The position numbers were made by a program, and so were the translations under genes. A stretch of DNA of 64,000 bases, taken from the NCBI GenBank assembly GCA_947568835.1, contig OX387602.1, positions 17,907,021-17,971,020 of the forward strand, written 5' to 3'. The stretch comes from Protonemura montana. Its lineage: Eukaryota > Arthropoda > Insecta > Plecoptera > Nemouridae. Below, in pieces: positions 1-11,103 of the stretch. Under the pieces are notes generated by a model, which saw nothing but the letters and a program-made list of their open reading frames with translations, was not told the DNA's origin and searched no databases. Numbering within the stretch: the first letter of the stretch is position 1; each line of letters begins with the position of its first letter.

Positions 1-90
1 TAAAAAGCGCAGATTTTTTGAATCCCTCTCAGAAGGCCACAATTTTTTCAAAATCAGTGTTTTACTGACGCTACAGCAAGAAAAAATGCG

Positions 91-143
91 TTCTGACAAC
101 ACACCCATTGACGATAGGGGAATACATGTGAGGATTGATGGCA
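91..143 (+). repeat. Direct repeat, copy A (about 53 bp)
   Basis: This copy begins ttctgacaacacacccattg and continues to gaggattgatggcata. It matches 530-582 with only a handful of substitutions. It lies in the tensin intron downstream of exon 911-714. Confidence 0.85.
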
Positions 144-529
144 TACACCTAAACCATTGACTTTATAGTTTACAGTTGGTTCACTAGCACTAATATAAAA
201 CTGGCTTTGCAATAAAAAACTAGCTGGTAACTACTATGCTGATGCAAATAGTGGTCGCCCAGAGGTGAAACACTATCATTTTGAGTGACAAGAACTTGAA
301 TATATTTTTTTCAGATAATTCGTATTTGAGACAATTTAATTTGGTTATTGATTATTGATTAATTTAACAAATTTATTGTTAATTTTTTGTTAATTGTAAC
401 AATTAATTTGAGACGATTTTAGACAATTCATATTAAATTGCTCAATTAATGTTTTTTAATGCTGTAACCTCGACGAGTTATATACATGTATTGATTTGCT
501 TAGCCCTAATTATATAATTGTAGAGGTTT

Positions 530-582
530 TTCCGACAACACACCCATTGACAATAGGGGAACACATGTGAGGATTGATAGCA
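530..582 (+). repeat. Direct repeat, copy B (about 53 bp)
   Basis: This copy begins ttccgacaacacacccattg; it is the partner of 91-143, with copy starts 439 bp apart. Confidence 0.85.
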
Positions 583-713
583 GACCAGTACTACTGTTGC
601 CACCTGTCGGAGGATTGTTTGCTCCAAAGAGAGTTCAACAGCACTATGACTGACTAAACCTATAAACTCAACGCCCAAGCTAAGCACAGCTAGTGAAGTG
701 AAAGCGCACTCAC

Positions 714-911
714 CAACAGTGTCCTCCGTATCAGTGTCTCCGTCAAGCGGCGACTCAATGAGGCTGAGGTTCTCGTACGAATCCCACCGCGTGACGGGAT
801 CGTCGCTGTGGTCAACTGTCACCGCCGGTGTTGGCGCCGGCGAGGGCAGCCGCACCTCAGGTGTGGGGGAGAAGTGAAGCTCTACGGCGCCGTCCAGAGG
901 GAACCGCAGGT
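714..911 (-). CDS. tns: Tensin exon: end of C2 domain and Ser/Pro-rich linker
   Basis: The exon is 198 nt, entered in phase 1 and left in phase 1. The acceptor is tcggttgcag at 913-912 and the donor is gtgagt from 713. It reads DLRFPLDGAVELHF, which matches the last strand of the tensin/PTEN C2 domain (a short Phe-Pro stretch followed by a beta strand). It then runs into a Pro/Ser-rich and acidic segment with PSPAPTPAV and YENLSLIESP, the start of the long disordered middle of tensins. The tyrosine in SYENLSL lies in a possible phosphotyrosine context. The frame continues directly from the C2 exon at 1853-1378, whose last base G supplies the first base of the Asp codon. The following exon is outside the window. 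Confidence 0.88.
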
Positions 912-1377
912 CTGCAACCGAGGAAAAACATGCTCAGAGTCAGCGGAACAAAATTCAAGGTGGATAATCGTTTTCTTTGGAGAACGTCTTGAGAGAAGGT
1001 CTACATTTTTTCTTTTCTGGAATTGAGACCTGGTTTCAGCCTTCAGAATCAAAAGTATTTCACTGCTCTGTTCCAGTGTTGGTCAGCCTAAGGGCCTGTT
1101 TAACTGCCGACAATTGCAACTTCGGATTACGGCTTGTCAGAAACAATCGAACCTGCATACGAGTGGTTGTTGACATGCTACCGAGCATGTCCACCAAATT
1201 TTTAAAAGTTAAGAAAGTTGTAGAACAAAACCAACTTTCTACATTTAATTAAAACTGGTTCATTACTAAATAGTCCTATTTTTGTTTTGTTTAAAAAGAC
1301 TCCACTGAGAATCTCTGAATGAATCTGATAGCAGTGGCAACCATAGCAATCAGTTGAATAAAACACAGGGAACTAAC
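912..1377 (-). other. tns: Tensin intron (C2 exon to linker exon)
   Basis: No gene, repeat or RNA recognised beyond the flanking splice sites. Confidence 0.7.
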
Positions 1378-1853
1378 CAGTGCATGCAGCGTCGAGTTCC
1401 TGCCTTGTAAAGCTCAGCGTGTAATCAGAAACTGCACACGTATGGAACTGGCACGCAAATATCAGCTCTCGCTGCGGCCTCTCGACGGTGCTGCTCGCAC
1501 CGCTCATTGGCGTGGTGCTCCGCGTCGGCGAGTCGGGTGCAGGGATGGGTGCCGTGTATCGGTGGTAGCACTTGACCAGGATATCGCCCCGCAGTTTGAG
1601 TCCACGCCGCTGCCGTTCCCCAGCAACATTCACAGTGAACTGGCGTGTTCCGGCGGCAACGCCGTGGATGCCCGACGTGTAGACCGGAACAAGACCCTCG
1701 TAGACCTTGAGGAACGCTCGGCAGCCACCGCTAGCGTCGTTCTCGGCAGACTCGAACGACGGGGCTCCCAGGACGGTGACATGTGTCAGGTACAGCGGTG
1801 CAGAGTTGATGCGGATGCTGCCAGAGAGGAGGCCCGAGAAGTACTCGACATAT
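1378..1853 (-). CDS. tns: Tensin exon: C2 domain
   Basis: This 476-nt exon carries most of the C2 domain that follows the phosphatase domain in PTEN and tensins and contributes to membrane association. The text RYVEYFSGLLSGSIRINSAP, followed by PLYLTHV and VYEGLVPVYTSG, matches tensin C2 sequences closely. Further on are LRGDILVKCYH and IFACQFHTCAV, which align with the later C2 strands, ending in RQELDAAC. Acceptor cag is at 1855-1854 and the donor gttagt starts at 1377. The first base completes the Arg codon begun in exon 2470-2321. Between CYHRYTA and RELIFACQFHT sits an extra loop of about 28 residues rich in Pro, Ser and Thr (about residues 100-128 of the exon), longer than in the vertebrate proteins I recall. 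This is the best-supported exon in the window. Confidence 0.95.
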
Positions 1854-2320
1854 CTGTGGAGAGGATATGAGATATAATCTGGGAACTCCTTGCTCTTCTT
1901 TGCCAACTTAAATGCTGTTTTAGAGATGCTGTAGTGATGTTGCTTAAAATACTAATGAACTAGCTAACCACCTGCATGTATTCTTCTTAGTGCTTAGTGC
2001 CTGGTTTTTAGTAAAAACGAAACAAAAATGTCCCCATTAACTTTTGCAAAGACATTAAAAGATTAGGGTAATCATTTACAGAGAGGATTCAAGCTTGATT
2101 AACCCACACATGCTATCATATATAATAAAGAGAGTTGAAACAAATCCAAAAACTTGGTAGAGACCCAAACTCTTAGTCTTATTGAAGAATCCTCTCCAGC
2201 TTCAACAATGCATAATGCATTCAAGAAGCAAGATCTGCCAGCATCTGACCTGCTGGCTGAACTGCCCGCTATCACTTTAGCAATGAAACACTTGCAACTG
2301 TTAGGATGTGAAACACCAAC

Positions 2321-2470
2321 CTTTTGTGCGATGGCTGCTCGACGTCGCCGATCTTGTCGTTGAGGAATCTGTCCATGGCAAAGCGGTCCAGAGCCTGCTC
2401 TGCGCTGCCGCAAATGCTGGAGTAGTGCATGTAGGCGGCGATCACCACGCCAATACGTTCCTTGCTACCC
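2321..2470 (-). CDS. tns: Tensin exon: end of phosphatase-like domain with P-loop
   Basis: The exon is 150 nt, acceptor ttttcacag ending at 2471, donor gttggt from 2320. It encodes the second half of the signature loop and the helices after it: [19 protein letters not shown], then [19 protein letters not shown] and QPSHKR. The HYSSI...[11 protein letters not shown] and QPSHKRYV stretches are diagnostic of tensins. Joined to exon 4593-4418 the signature reads HARGSKER: the arginine of CX5R is present but the cysteine position is Ala, so no cysteine-dependent phosphatase activity is expected. Vertebrate tensins are also variable at this cysteine. The exon is entered in phase 2 and left in phase 2. 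Confidence 0.93.
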
Positions 2471-4417
2471 CTGTGAAAACAGAGATGAACTTTAGCCAGC
2501 TAAGGAAAGGTGCAAGGACAGGGTATTGCTTAAATGGTTTAACTTAGGAATGACTAGCCTATAGGCATCCTTCCAGTAAAATGAGTTTAGAATTCAAATT
2601 TGGACAAGTAACATCTTTCATCTCGCAAAAGTTATAAAACCACTTTGATTTAAGACTTTGATTTCAAAAGATTGCCAGCAAAGATGAATGTTTCTTACAT
2701 GTTTCTTGATGTATTTTTGATTTGAAAGTTTTCTGTAATTGAATTCTTTGAATCCTGCAGATTGAATCTATCTTTCTGAGTTTAGGTATGAATCAGTTGG
2801 CATCACTTTACTGCTTGACTGGCACGTCACTAATGGGTTCCAGAAAGCAAGCGCATTAACTAAATTTTCCACCCATCGTCTCCTCCCGCACGTACAAGCC
2901 ACTAAATCCCACACCATTCAACATTAAGTTCCAACACCACATGACTTTGCTAAACATCCTCCCTCACCCGGAAAGTAATCACAGCCCCTAGCCACCCAGA
3001 GGCTAAAAATAACCCCCAAGAAGTTTGCCCCGGCTCGTAGCCCGTGATACTCGCGTCAACAAGACCGCACGTGCGCGGGTCACGCGTTTGACCCGTGCGC
3101 ACGTGACACTCGCCGATTGGCTACAGCTGGACGAGCAGATGGCGCGCGCGACACGTGTTTCGTCACGTGGAGTTTGAAAGTGATCGGCTGAGACAGGGAG
3201 CATGTGGATAGTTCCTAGTTCCTGCCAAACCCTCAGGAGCGGGGGCTGGTGCTGGGTGGATTTGCGATCGCTTACCGGTTAGGGGGAATTGACTTTTGAC
3301 ATGGGACGCACGTGTGCTTCAGACTTCGGGACTGGGTCTCGAAATTCTTATCTTAAGATGCATTTGTATGGAACAAGGTGTACTGGTTGGTTAGTAATAA
3401 ATATTTGACATGTTATTCTAGAAGCTTTTGGCGTTTGAGTCCGCGAAATGAAAGGCATTGACGTGCTGGACCTTAAAATGAAACTGTCTCGAGGAGAAGT
3501 TGGGAAATGGAAAGTTGGCTTGGAGCTGCTTAGGTATGGGATAGCCTGGGATATCAAACAAGAGGAATGGTGTAAATGACGCGATCATCTACACTTAGCA
3601 CCAACCCATTTTACGGTACGGTATGATCGGTTTCATCATTTGCTTTCCAAGCGTGGTTTTCTTGGTTTACAACATAATCGAAGGGTCGTAAAGTCCGCTT
3701 ATTTATCGCGTACTAAAACTTCCACACACCTCTGTACTTGTTGTAGTTTCACAAGAACTTCACCTAACCAACGATGATTATTGTGTTGCGTTCAAGGCTC
3801 TATTAGTCTAGGTTCATGGTCTGGTTCATGGCCCTTCGATTTTCATTACCCATCATATGAACAGTTCATACGAGTTTACTACAATGTTTATGCGTAACCA
3901 CTGCTGGGAAATTATTGCAGTCTTCAATTATCTTTCAATGGTTATTGGGTTCGTTCTGTGCCATTCTTAAGAAATAAATAAACTGGCCGCTATTGACCGA
4001 CCAAATCAAAGCGAATTTAACCGGATTTCTTGCAGTAGTGCGTTAACGCGTAATAATTTCTGCTGATTGCCATATAATTTTTAAAACCATTATCACCTGC
4101 AGACCAAATTTTCTCTGGAGAGATGAGATGTGATGAGATAAGAATACTGACAGGAGGCATTATTTCAGATAATGAGGATAAATTCGAACCTTCATTATTG
4201 GTTAATTAATTACGGTTAATTTAATTAGTTAAGATATACAAGTTATCTTGGTAACGCATATCTTTAGAGATCACACATAAAAATAAAATCTATTTTGCCA
4301 TTGTCTAAATCATTCTGATAACCTAACCAATTTTCAAGCAAGCCTGTAATAATACAAAAGCCTGTAAACTCATTGCTTGGCAAGATCAATATGTAATTCG
4401 TCCGCCGATGGCGTTAC
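2471..4417 (-). other. tns: Tensin intron within the P-loop
   Basis: This intron splits the Arg codon of HAR in the P-loop. About 2900-3320 is locally GC-rich with many CACGTG-like and CACGTC words (E-box type) and could be regulatory; the rest is AT-rich. No exon recognised. Confidence 0.55.
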
Positions 4418-4593
4418 CTCGCATGTATGACTGCAATGCGATGCACGTCGCCACTGAGCCAGGAGTCGATGTCTTTGCAGACGGTGCAGAGTCGTTCCAG
4501 TGGTGGCGCCAGATCGGGAGGCCATCCCAGCTCGCGGACTCGCTCCTTGTGCTGACTGCGCGCCGCACGTCGCGGCTCCGACAGGTTGAACAC
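4418..4593 (-). CDS. tns: Tensin exon: middle of phosphatase-like domain
   Basis: This 176-nt exon has acceptor ccctggcag (AG at 4595-4594) and donor gtaacg from 4417. It reads VFNLSEPRRAARSQHKERV, then GWPPDLAPPLERLCTVCKDI and SWLSGDVHRIAVIHAR. Tensins have the same order: a beta strand ending in NLSE, the GWP..APPL..C..CK segment, a SWL helix and the strand leading into the P-loop. The HxR start of the P-loop is His-Ala-Arg, so the nucleophile position is alanine. It is entered in phase 0, restoring NNYMVFNLSE across the junction, and left in phase 2. Confidence 0.92.
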
Positions 4594-5752
4594 CTGCCAG
4601 GGCAGCCACTCACGTTTAAAACCAGCCCTTGACTTCCACAAGCTATCCTGAACCATTCTACGTTTCGGTTAGGATAAGGACACCATGGGGCTTGGTCCAT
4701 TTCCAATCAGATCATAGCGTGCGCAGGGTTTCTTCGAGGGAAAGAAATGGTGGTCCTCTAAAGTTTAAACGAGCACAGCATGTTAGATTACGATCCACAC
4801 CTCATGACCATCCTAGTGAAACTAGCCGCCAAGCCATATGGTATGCCTACACGACCCACGGGCACAAATTTTTGAGCATAATTGAGACTTTCTACGATTT
4901 GTCAAAACAATCTAAGATGGACATTAAATGCTTTGTATACTGTAAAGCGGATTGCTCTCCTAACGTTTGGTAGCGTATAGACTTGGGAGATTATTCAGGA
5001 ATAAGGGTATGGCATGCGCAATTCAGCATTGAGCTGATTTTGCAATGTTTTAAATACATCAGGTCAGCTCTCTGCCCAGTTCTGCCCCACTTCCCTCGCT
5101 CATGCATTGAATCAACTAATGCCGAAGATTGGACTCTATAGCGGTGAGCCATGCTAGGCTACTTGCCACGGGAAACGAAATAAATGAATATCTAGGTTTC
5201 TTCTTAGTTCGTAGTCAAGCAGAAAAGTGGGCGATCGTAAATGTGGCAGAAATGAATTGTTTACCACAACCAGTCTTTTCTTTCGCACAATGGACACGTA
5301 CATGCGGCGAAGGTGGTACACGGATAAAAAGTAATGGTTCTGCTAGGGCAGTTCCTTGAGGAGCGAGGGACATGTACGGCAATCAAAATAATAATACAGT
5401 TTTATTATATACGCGGTATTTGTATACCTTTACATCAATTTAAGTCAGTTTTATATATTACTTTAGCTTCGAACTTTGTTTCCAAAAGTAGTAAAAACTG
5501 CCGTAAAGAAACCGCAGTAACGTGTTTTTATCATTCGTATGAGCTCTTTATGAGCATATTATTTCACAAATTACCACTCTTTATGTAAATTTAAAACGTT
5601 ATTCCCTACAGTGAGGGGTATTACTATTATCATCAAACGAAAAGTTCCTATTATGCATATAGAAACTGTCATAAACCTGAAAGTGAGAGTCGCATGCATT
5701 TATCGTGTGTATACAGGACACGGTGAGCCCTGGAGACATCAAGAATACGAAC
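4594..5752 (-). other. tns: Tensin intron within the phosphatase-like domain
   Basis: AT-rich intron. Several short open frames are present, but none has splice or codon support. Confidence 0.6.
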
Positions 5753-5947
5753 CATGTAGTTGTTCCTGTGTTTGGTCTGTAGCATTTGCGCAGCCTGTTG
5801 CTGCCCCTGGCGGTAGGCCGCAGGACCGACGTCGCCAGGCACCCACAGGGCGATGATGCGTTCGGTCACGTAGCTCAGGTCCATGGCATCGCCACCGCTG
5901 CGCCGAGCAGTCTTGCTCGAAGACCGCGGCTGCGTAGTCAGCGGCAT
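5753..5947 (-). CDS. tns: Tensin exon: start of phosphatase-like domain
   Basis: The core reads DAMDLSYVTERIIALWVPGD, then QQQAAQMLQTKHRNNYM, which is the hallmark N-terminal helix and strand of the tensin phosphatase-like domain. The donor is gttcgt from 5752, in phase 0. The left side of the exon is less sure. An acceptor gtgtcccgtgttcag ends at 5948 and gives a 195-nt phase 0-0 exon compatible with the mini-exon at 10330-10286. Alternatively the frame stays open upstream to an ATG at 5986 with a good context (ccaATGgct), which would give a short isoform starting MAANTITNVSRVQ and lacking the C1 domain. About 15 residues before the core are Ser/Arg-rich linker. Confidence 0.87.
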
Positions 5948-8900
5948 CTGAACACGGGACACGTTGGTAATCGTGTTCGCAGCCATTGGAAAGGCGCGGA
6001 AAAAGTTTCGATATCGAAACAAAGTTGTCACTTTTCAAGCAACAGTCAGAGTGGACGATGGACGTCTGGTTCGACCGTGGCCGTACGAAGGTCTGTCGCG
6101 GATCGAGTTAGTAACACTTTCGGTATCAGAATTCCACTTGATAAGAGCGTTATCATGAACAGTTGTCGATCACAAACACACATCGATGTGGGAGAAAAAC
6201 GAAGATTCACAAGTGTATGAACGGGATTGTATCGGAAAATATTTGTTTTTCACTTCAATTTTCGCGCATCGGAAATTTGGGACTATGGTCGCGATTGTGT
6301 GGGGTTGTTGACTTGCGTATGTGAAGATACCATGTCACGGGAAGAAAAACGTACACGCGACTGAGTTGTCGAAGGGAAGAAGCACGACTGGATAGTTCAC
6401 GTTAATCTTGTTCCCCTGCACGTCGACTACAGCTTCAACAATTCAAAGCGCGGCCTACCTCAATGCAAATATAACACCACGACCCGTTATCGATATGCTT
6501 GTCACCTCGGACAGATATGCCATAAAACTATTCAAACCTGAAAGGCGTGTTATCAGAAAACAAATTGATTGATTACGTTCGCTGGTATTTGTAAACGCTG
6601 TTCGATCAATAAATAAACTACACATAAAAAAAAATATATATAGACACATAACTATTTTTTTTTTTTTTTAAGTTCAAAGATGATACACGGGGTAATAAAC
6701 TAGATTTTTTTTCGATTTTGAATCAGGCAAACATCACAAAATACATAGCACAGACGAAATAAAATAATATCGAGCATTCTATACAATTCATCTTCAATTC
6801 TTGAAAGCACTACATTTGCCACTATCCACTCTTTATCTATCAACTCAATGAACGCACTCGAATGTAAAATTGAACAACTGCGCAAAATAATTGTTTCCAA
6901 CGCCTACAATAAAGCCAAAGATGATGTCACTAGAAAGACTGCATCCTTCGAGGAGTTAATAAACATGATCTCAGAAATGCTCTCACCCAGCGCATTTAAG
7001 ATGCACCAAGTAATAACTTCGATAACTCGGTGGTAGTGTATGTTACTGTCAAGAAACCCCGAGCTGCACTGACAGCTGCTCTTTGCGGCAACCGAGGTGG
7101 ACCGAAACAACAATGATGTGATTCTATAAATGTAAATAGATCATGTAAATATAGAATTACTTCTCGCAATTCTGAGATCACGCCGCGTAAATATATACAG
7201 AACCGCAAAAAAAAAAAAATTGCATGGAAAGAATTTCATTTTTTCCTATAGGAGGAACACATGCATCTATAACTGGAGAGTGTGCCAAAGCAATCGGCAA
7301 TCGATTGTACTGTTTGCATATGTCTCGTGTCTTGTTTGACTTGGCAGAGTAATTATCTTAAACTCGGCCTTCAATCTCGATAATTTGGAGAGCAGACATA
7401 AAACAACACAACTTGACATAGCCCCGAGAGCTACCCAAAGGGTGACAGTTCCGCCAAAATGAAGACTGGCAAAACGTCTACAATTGTGAACGCTCTAACT
7501 TTTGACATCTAATTAACAAAATATAATTGCAAATGCAAACAGCAAATAAAACAAATTTAGCAACAAACTTTATTGGGATGTTGCCACGGCTAATGGAATT
7601 ATAGTATTCTCTTGAGCACGAGAAATTCGCCGGCAAACAAAGACGTCCTTTGAGGCAATAAAATGATACGCAAAATTGAATAACTTGCGTGCAGTAGAAT
7701 CTCTTGGGCACAAATTTATGCACAAGAGAAGGTTTATATTGCACATGTGAGACGTTAGAGTAACTTGCTTGGGCGCATGAGCGGATTGGACCACCCAGAC
7801 CTAGCATCCGAGCACGGAACATAGTCGCAGACATGAGGAAGGAAAGAAAGAATAAGGACCTAGATCTCTGGAATAAGGAAGGACGTTTCCTAAATTTGTC
7901 ACCTTTGATTGCATGTATGCTAGTTTTGCGTATCCTGCCTTCTTCATAAATGTGGGACATTCTGTAAATCTGGCACCTCCATATTCTACGTCATCAATTT
8001 CGAATTTAGATCGATCGACAGAAAAATAAAAATGACGGTTAATCACGAGATTCAAAACTTTTGAAAATCTACGCGTTTCGAAGAGTCGTGTAATTGGTAC
8101 GCCTCTCGATTCAATTTTTTTTTTTTTAGCAATCTTTAGTTTTAAAAAGTGCATCGTATTAGTGCAAAGCTGTGAACGTAAACAGCTTTCCCTTTCGACG
8201 CTGGCAAAAAGACAAAAAAACGAGACAAGTTTCGCGACATGGACATGTGCACAGATTTCAGCATTCAGCGCATTGTCCAGCTCACATCTTTGGCGGCGCA
8301 CATTATGTGAACATCCGTTGAAAAAACAACGACCAGTACACTTTCAGAGCTGATGTCAAAAAGCATTTTTCAATTCAATACGTATGATGAGACCACAAAG
8401 GACCTTAATATCCTTAGGAAGTCGTGTAACGTGAACCGGAATCATTGATGCGGCAATGTTTTGCGCGGTGTTAAACAGAGAAAAAAGAATAGTAGGTGCC
8501 TCACAATAAGCGCAGTATCACGACACTGTGAAATCCATGGTGCACTTTTCGCTGAAACCATGCGAACCACGACGAGTTCTGTTGCATTTCTCGAAATTCC
8601 CAAACAATACAGCCGTCGGCACTATGACATCCTATTTCTATGCGCATAGTAATTGAAATAGGTGCACGTGATTAAATAGACGATGTCACGATTTCAATCG
8701 GAGCTTGTTTCAATTGCGATTCAGATTCCATCTCGTGCTCTCAGTGAAACACTTTCATGGAAGATGCGCTCAGAAGTAATCAAAAACATTTCCAAAGGAT
8801 TGTTTACAGTCCATGTGTCCATGTAGTACTTTCATTAAAGATCCTATTTCAAATTCCAATGGTGTACGATTCTCTCCGCACTTGAACGTCCATCTTTGCC

Positions 8901-10285
8901 CATCCCATTTTTCTATTTCATCACGTCGTGGCTTTTACCCTGCGCAGCGTTATCATCTCCGCACCGAAAAAGATCTTTTATTTGCAAAATCCGTGTAAAC
9001 AAGCAGCGGCCGGTCACCAGCCATGCATGTAAAGCATGTAAAAGCTAACAATTACCAACCACCATGCAGAATGCACTGCAAGAACGTGCGCTAGTAATCA
9101 AGATACGGTGCGCCCGTGTACGACGCCAGAGTGTGAACTAAACAATGGCAAATAACTTAATCTTTTCAGCACGTTTATGGTTCTGCGTGCAGGCTGCTTA
9201 GCTAGGCTGGCCGGTATTCACTGTCTCTAAATTGTGTAAAGTGATTGCGATCATGAACATCGCATGTGCGCGCCCCATCCTTAATTGGGTGCAGTTTTCA
9301 TCCTTAACGAGCTTAGCTTGTCGAGAGGACCTTTACTTTGTTGGTGAATACGAAATGGAATCGAATTTATTTACCATTGAACGTGCAAGGGACCAATAAA
9401 ACAAATATGGTCGTCCCATGGTAAAGCAAATGGGCATTCCATCCAATGAATTATAGAAATGTCATAGTAGTGTGTGGCTATACTCTCGACCTTTATTTCA
9501 AACACGGACAGTTGACGGGAGGTGAACAATATTTCCTATTGACTGACGAAGCATCTTTCCGAACACAGGCATGGAAGTACTGAACACACACGAGCAAGGC
9601 TTCCAGTGCACGGTGCGTAGGTAGAGCAAGGTGCTTGATTGAGACAAGGGACCATTAGACCGGACAATGAGATATCCCGAGGAATTTTACTGGCCACCAA
9701 CTGTAAGACCAGTGAGTAATGCAATGTGCTAAGAATTCACAGATGTTGCCGAATCGGTTAATTCCGAGCAAGACTTCAAAGCGAGGACAGCCAAAATTGC
9801 GATAGAATTAGAGGGCCGCATTGTTTTCTGCATGACAAAAATCTATTTCGGTCTCCCTTATATGTGTAGTAAAGTAAAAAGATAACGCACTAAAGATACT
9901 TTCTTGTATATTTCTCTCCAAATTGAGTGGTTAAGCCAATGTTCGTCCTCACTTCTAGCCCGAATTGAAATCCACTTTTAAAAAGTTGATCAAATGTATC
10001 GAATAAAAAAATTATCGCTACTTCCGAACTTAAAACTTGTAATAGGAATGTGTTTACTTAGTTATCTCATTGATATCTCATTGTAATCGAAAAATCGGAC
10101 TTTGGAATTTTTGAGTGTATATAAGAAAGTAAATAAACACAAGTGTTACAATAAAAAAAAAACCCCGTCATGAAACTATTTTCCGTACGATCAAAATTGA
10201 AACCAAAATACGTAAAGCTAATGTACAACAAAAAGCAAATCTATCAACAGTAAACGGTTCTTTTATAATCAGAATCTTGTGTTAC
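5948..10285 (-). other. tns: Tensin intron, no exon recognised
   Basis: AT-rich sequence with poly-T/poly-A runs near 6655-6669 and 7206-7220. Open frames of up to 166 codons between 7478 and 8301 start at non-ATG codons and look like chance. Confidence 0.5.
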
Positions 10286-10330
10286 CTGTGGTTTTTTCGT
10301 TGGCTGCTTGGTCGGTGTTTCGTAGCCATG
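10286..10330 (-). CDS. tns: Probable tensin mini-exon in the C1-phosphatase linker
   Basis: This is a 45-nt exon, phase 0 on both sides. The acceptor is strong (tttatttttggttgcag, AG at 10332-10331) and the donor is good (CACAG then gtaaca, GT at 10285-10284). It encodes HGYETPTKQPTKKPQ, a Lys/Pro/Thr-rich linker with no recognisable domain. It lies on the same strand between the C1 and phosphatase exons and keeps the frame between the Asn-rich exon (ends phase 0 at 10488) and the phosphatase exon (starts phase 0 at 5947). Assignment to tensin is inference from position, splice sites and phase, not from sequence similarity. Confidence 0.55.
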
Positions 10331-10487
10331 CTGCAACCAAAAATAAAACACCATTAATGATTTCACGGCAATCGATCCTCACTAAGGGACACAACAATCA
10401 TCTATCAATCAGTGTATCAATCATCGTCACAGAGCACAGTCGCCTCGTGGACCGCAGTTCAAAAAGAGACGGCAGCAATTGCAGCAC

Positions 10488-10805
10488 CTGATCTTTCTGC
10501 AAATGCAGCGCCGTGTGCCACAGCGTGAAGGCGATGCGGTTCAGAACCAGCTGAAGATCGATCGCAATCGGAACCACTTCGCCCTCTTCATTGTTATTGC
10601 TGTCGTTGTAGTAAATTGCATTGCAGCAGTTGTTGTTGCTAGCATTTATATTGTTTCTGTTGTTGTTGTTGTTGTTAGTATTGTTTCTGTTGACGCCGAC
10701 GGGTGCAATGTTTGTTGTTGCATTACTCTGCACAAGATATCGCATGTAACGGTCACGGTTGGCAAGAAACATGTTGAAACACACGTGGGGAACTTTTAAT
10801 AACTC
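10488..10805 (-). CDS. tns: Probable tensin linker exon with poly-Asn tract
   Basis: An open minus-strand frame ends in ALHLQKDQ at a GATCAG/gtgctg donor (GT at 10487-10486), phase 0. Two phase-0 acceptors are possible: tgtttttaattataag before GAG at 10805 (106 codons) or a stronger cttgtgcag before AGT at 10727 (80 codons). The middle is an Asn run of AAC/AAT triplets (about 10610-10690) interrupted by Thr, Arg, Ile, Ala and Ser. The end, VVPIAIDLQLVLNRIAFTLW and following, is dense, helix-like and uses GC-ending codons, which favours real coding. I do not recognise the domain. The frame, strand, position and phase match the tensin linker, but it could belong to another gene. A longer start would add KVPHVC, whose Cys might complete the C1 domain. 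Confidence 0.45.
10610..10690. repeat. GTT/AAC trinucleotide repeat inside the Asn-rich exon
   Basis: Imperfect GTT triplets on the plus strand read as Asn codons (AAC/AAT) on the minus strand. The repeat is interrupted, as in older coding homopolymer tracts. Confidence 0.8.
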
Positions 10806-11103
10806 CTTATAATTAAAAACAGTAATTAACGTGCGCAGACTCGCGGAGAACAAATTTCATAAAATTATGATTAACCAAACAATGAATTTCTCACAAACAC
10901 TCGATTTCGTTCTACACGTTTCTAATTGTTTAATTTACGAGGAAGCTAATTATGTACGGCCCACGTTATGTCCGTATTAGTAACCTAACGCATCGAAAGT
11001 ACGCAGTGCGTGAAAAACGAGAACCCCGCCCCAACGACGGCGACTAAATCAACATTTGAATGGCGTTTTCAACCCCAAACCGCCACGCAACTAATCACAC
11101 TGC

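Noticed and set aside
7478..8301. Two overlapping minus-strand frames of 160 and 166 codons
   Set aside because: They start at non-ATG codons, have no recognisable domain and no supporting splice sites.
10479..10799. Plus-strand frame with long Val runs across the GTT repeat
   Set aside because: It is the antisense of the Asn-rich exon; the minus strand has better codon use and splice sites.
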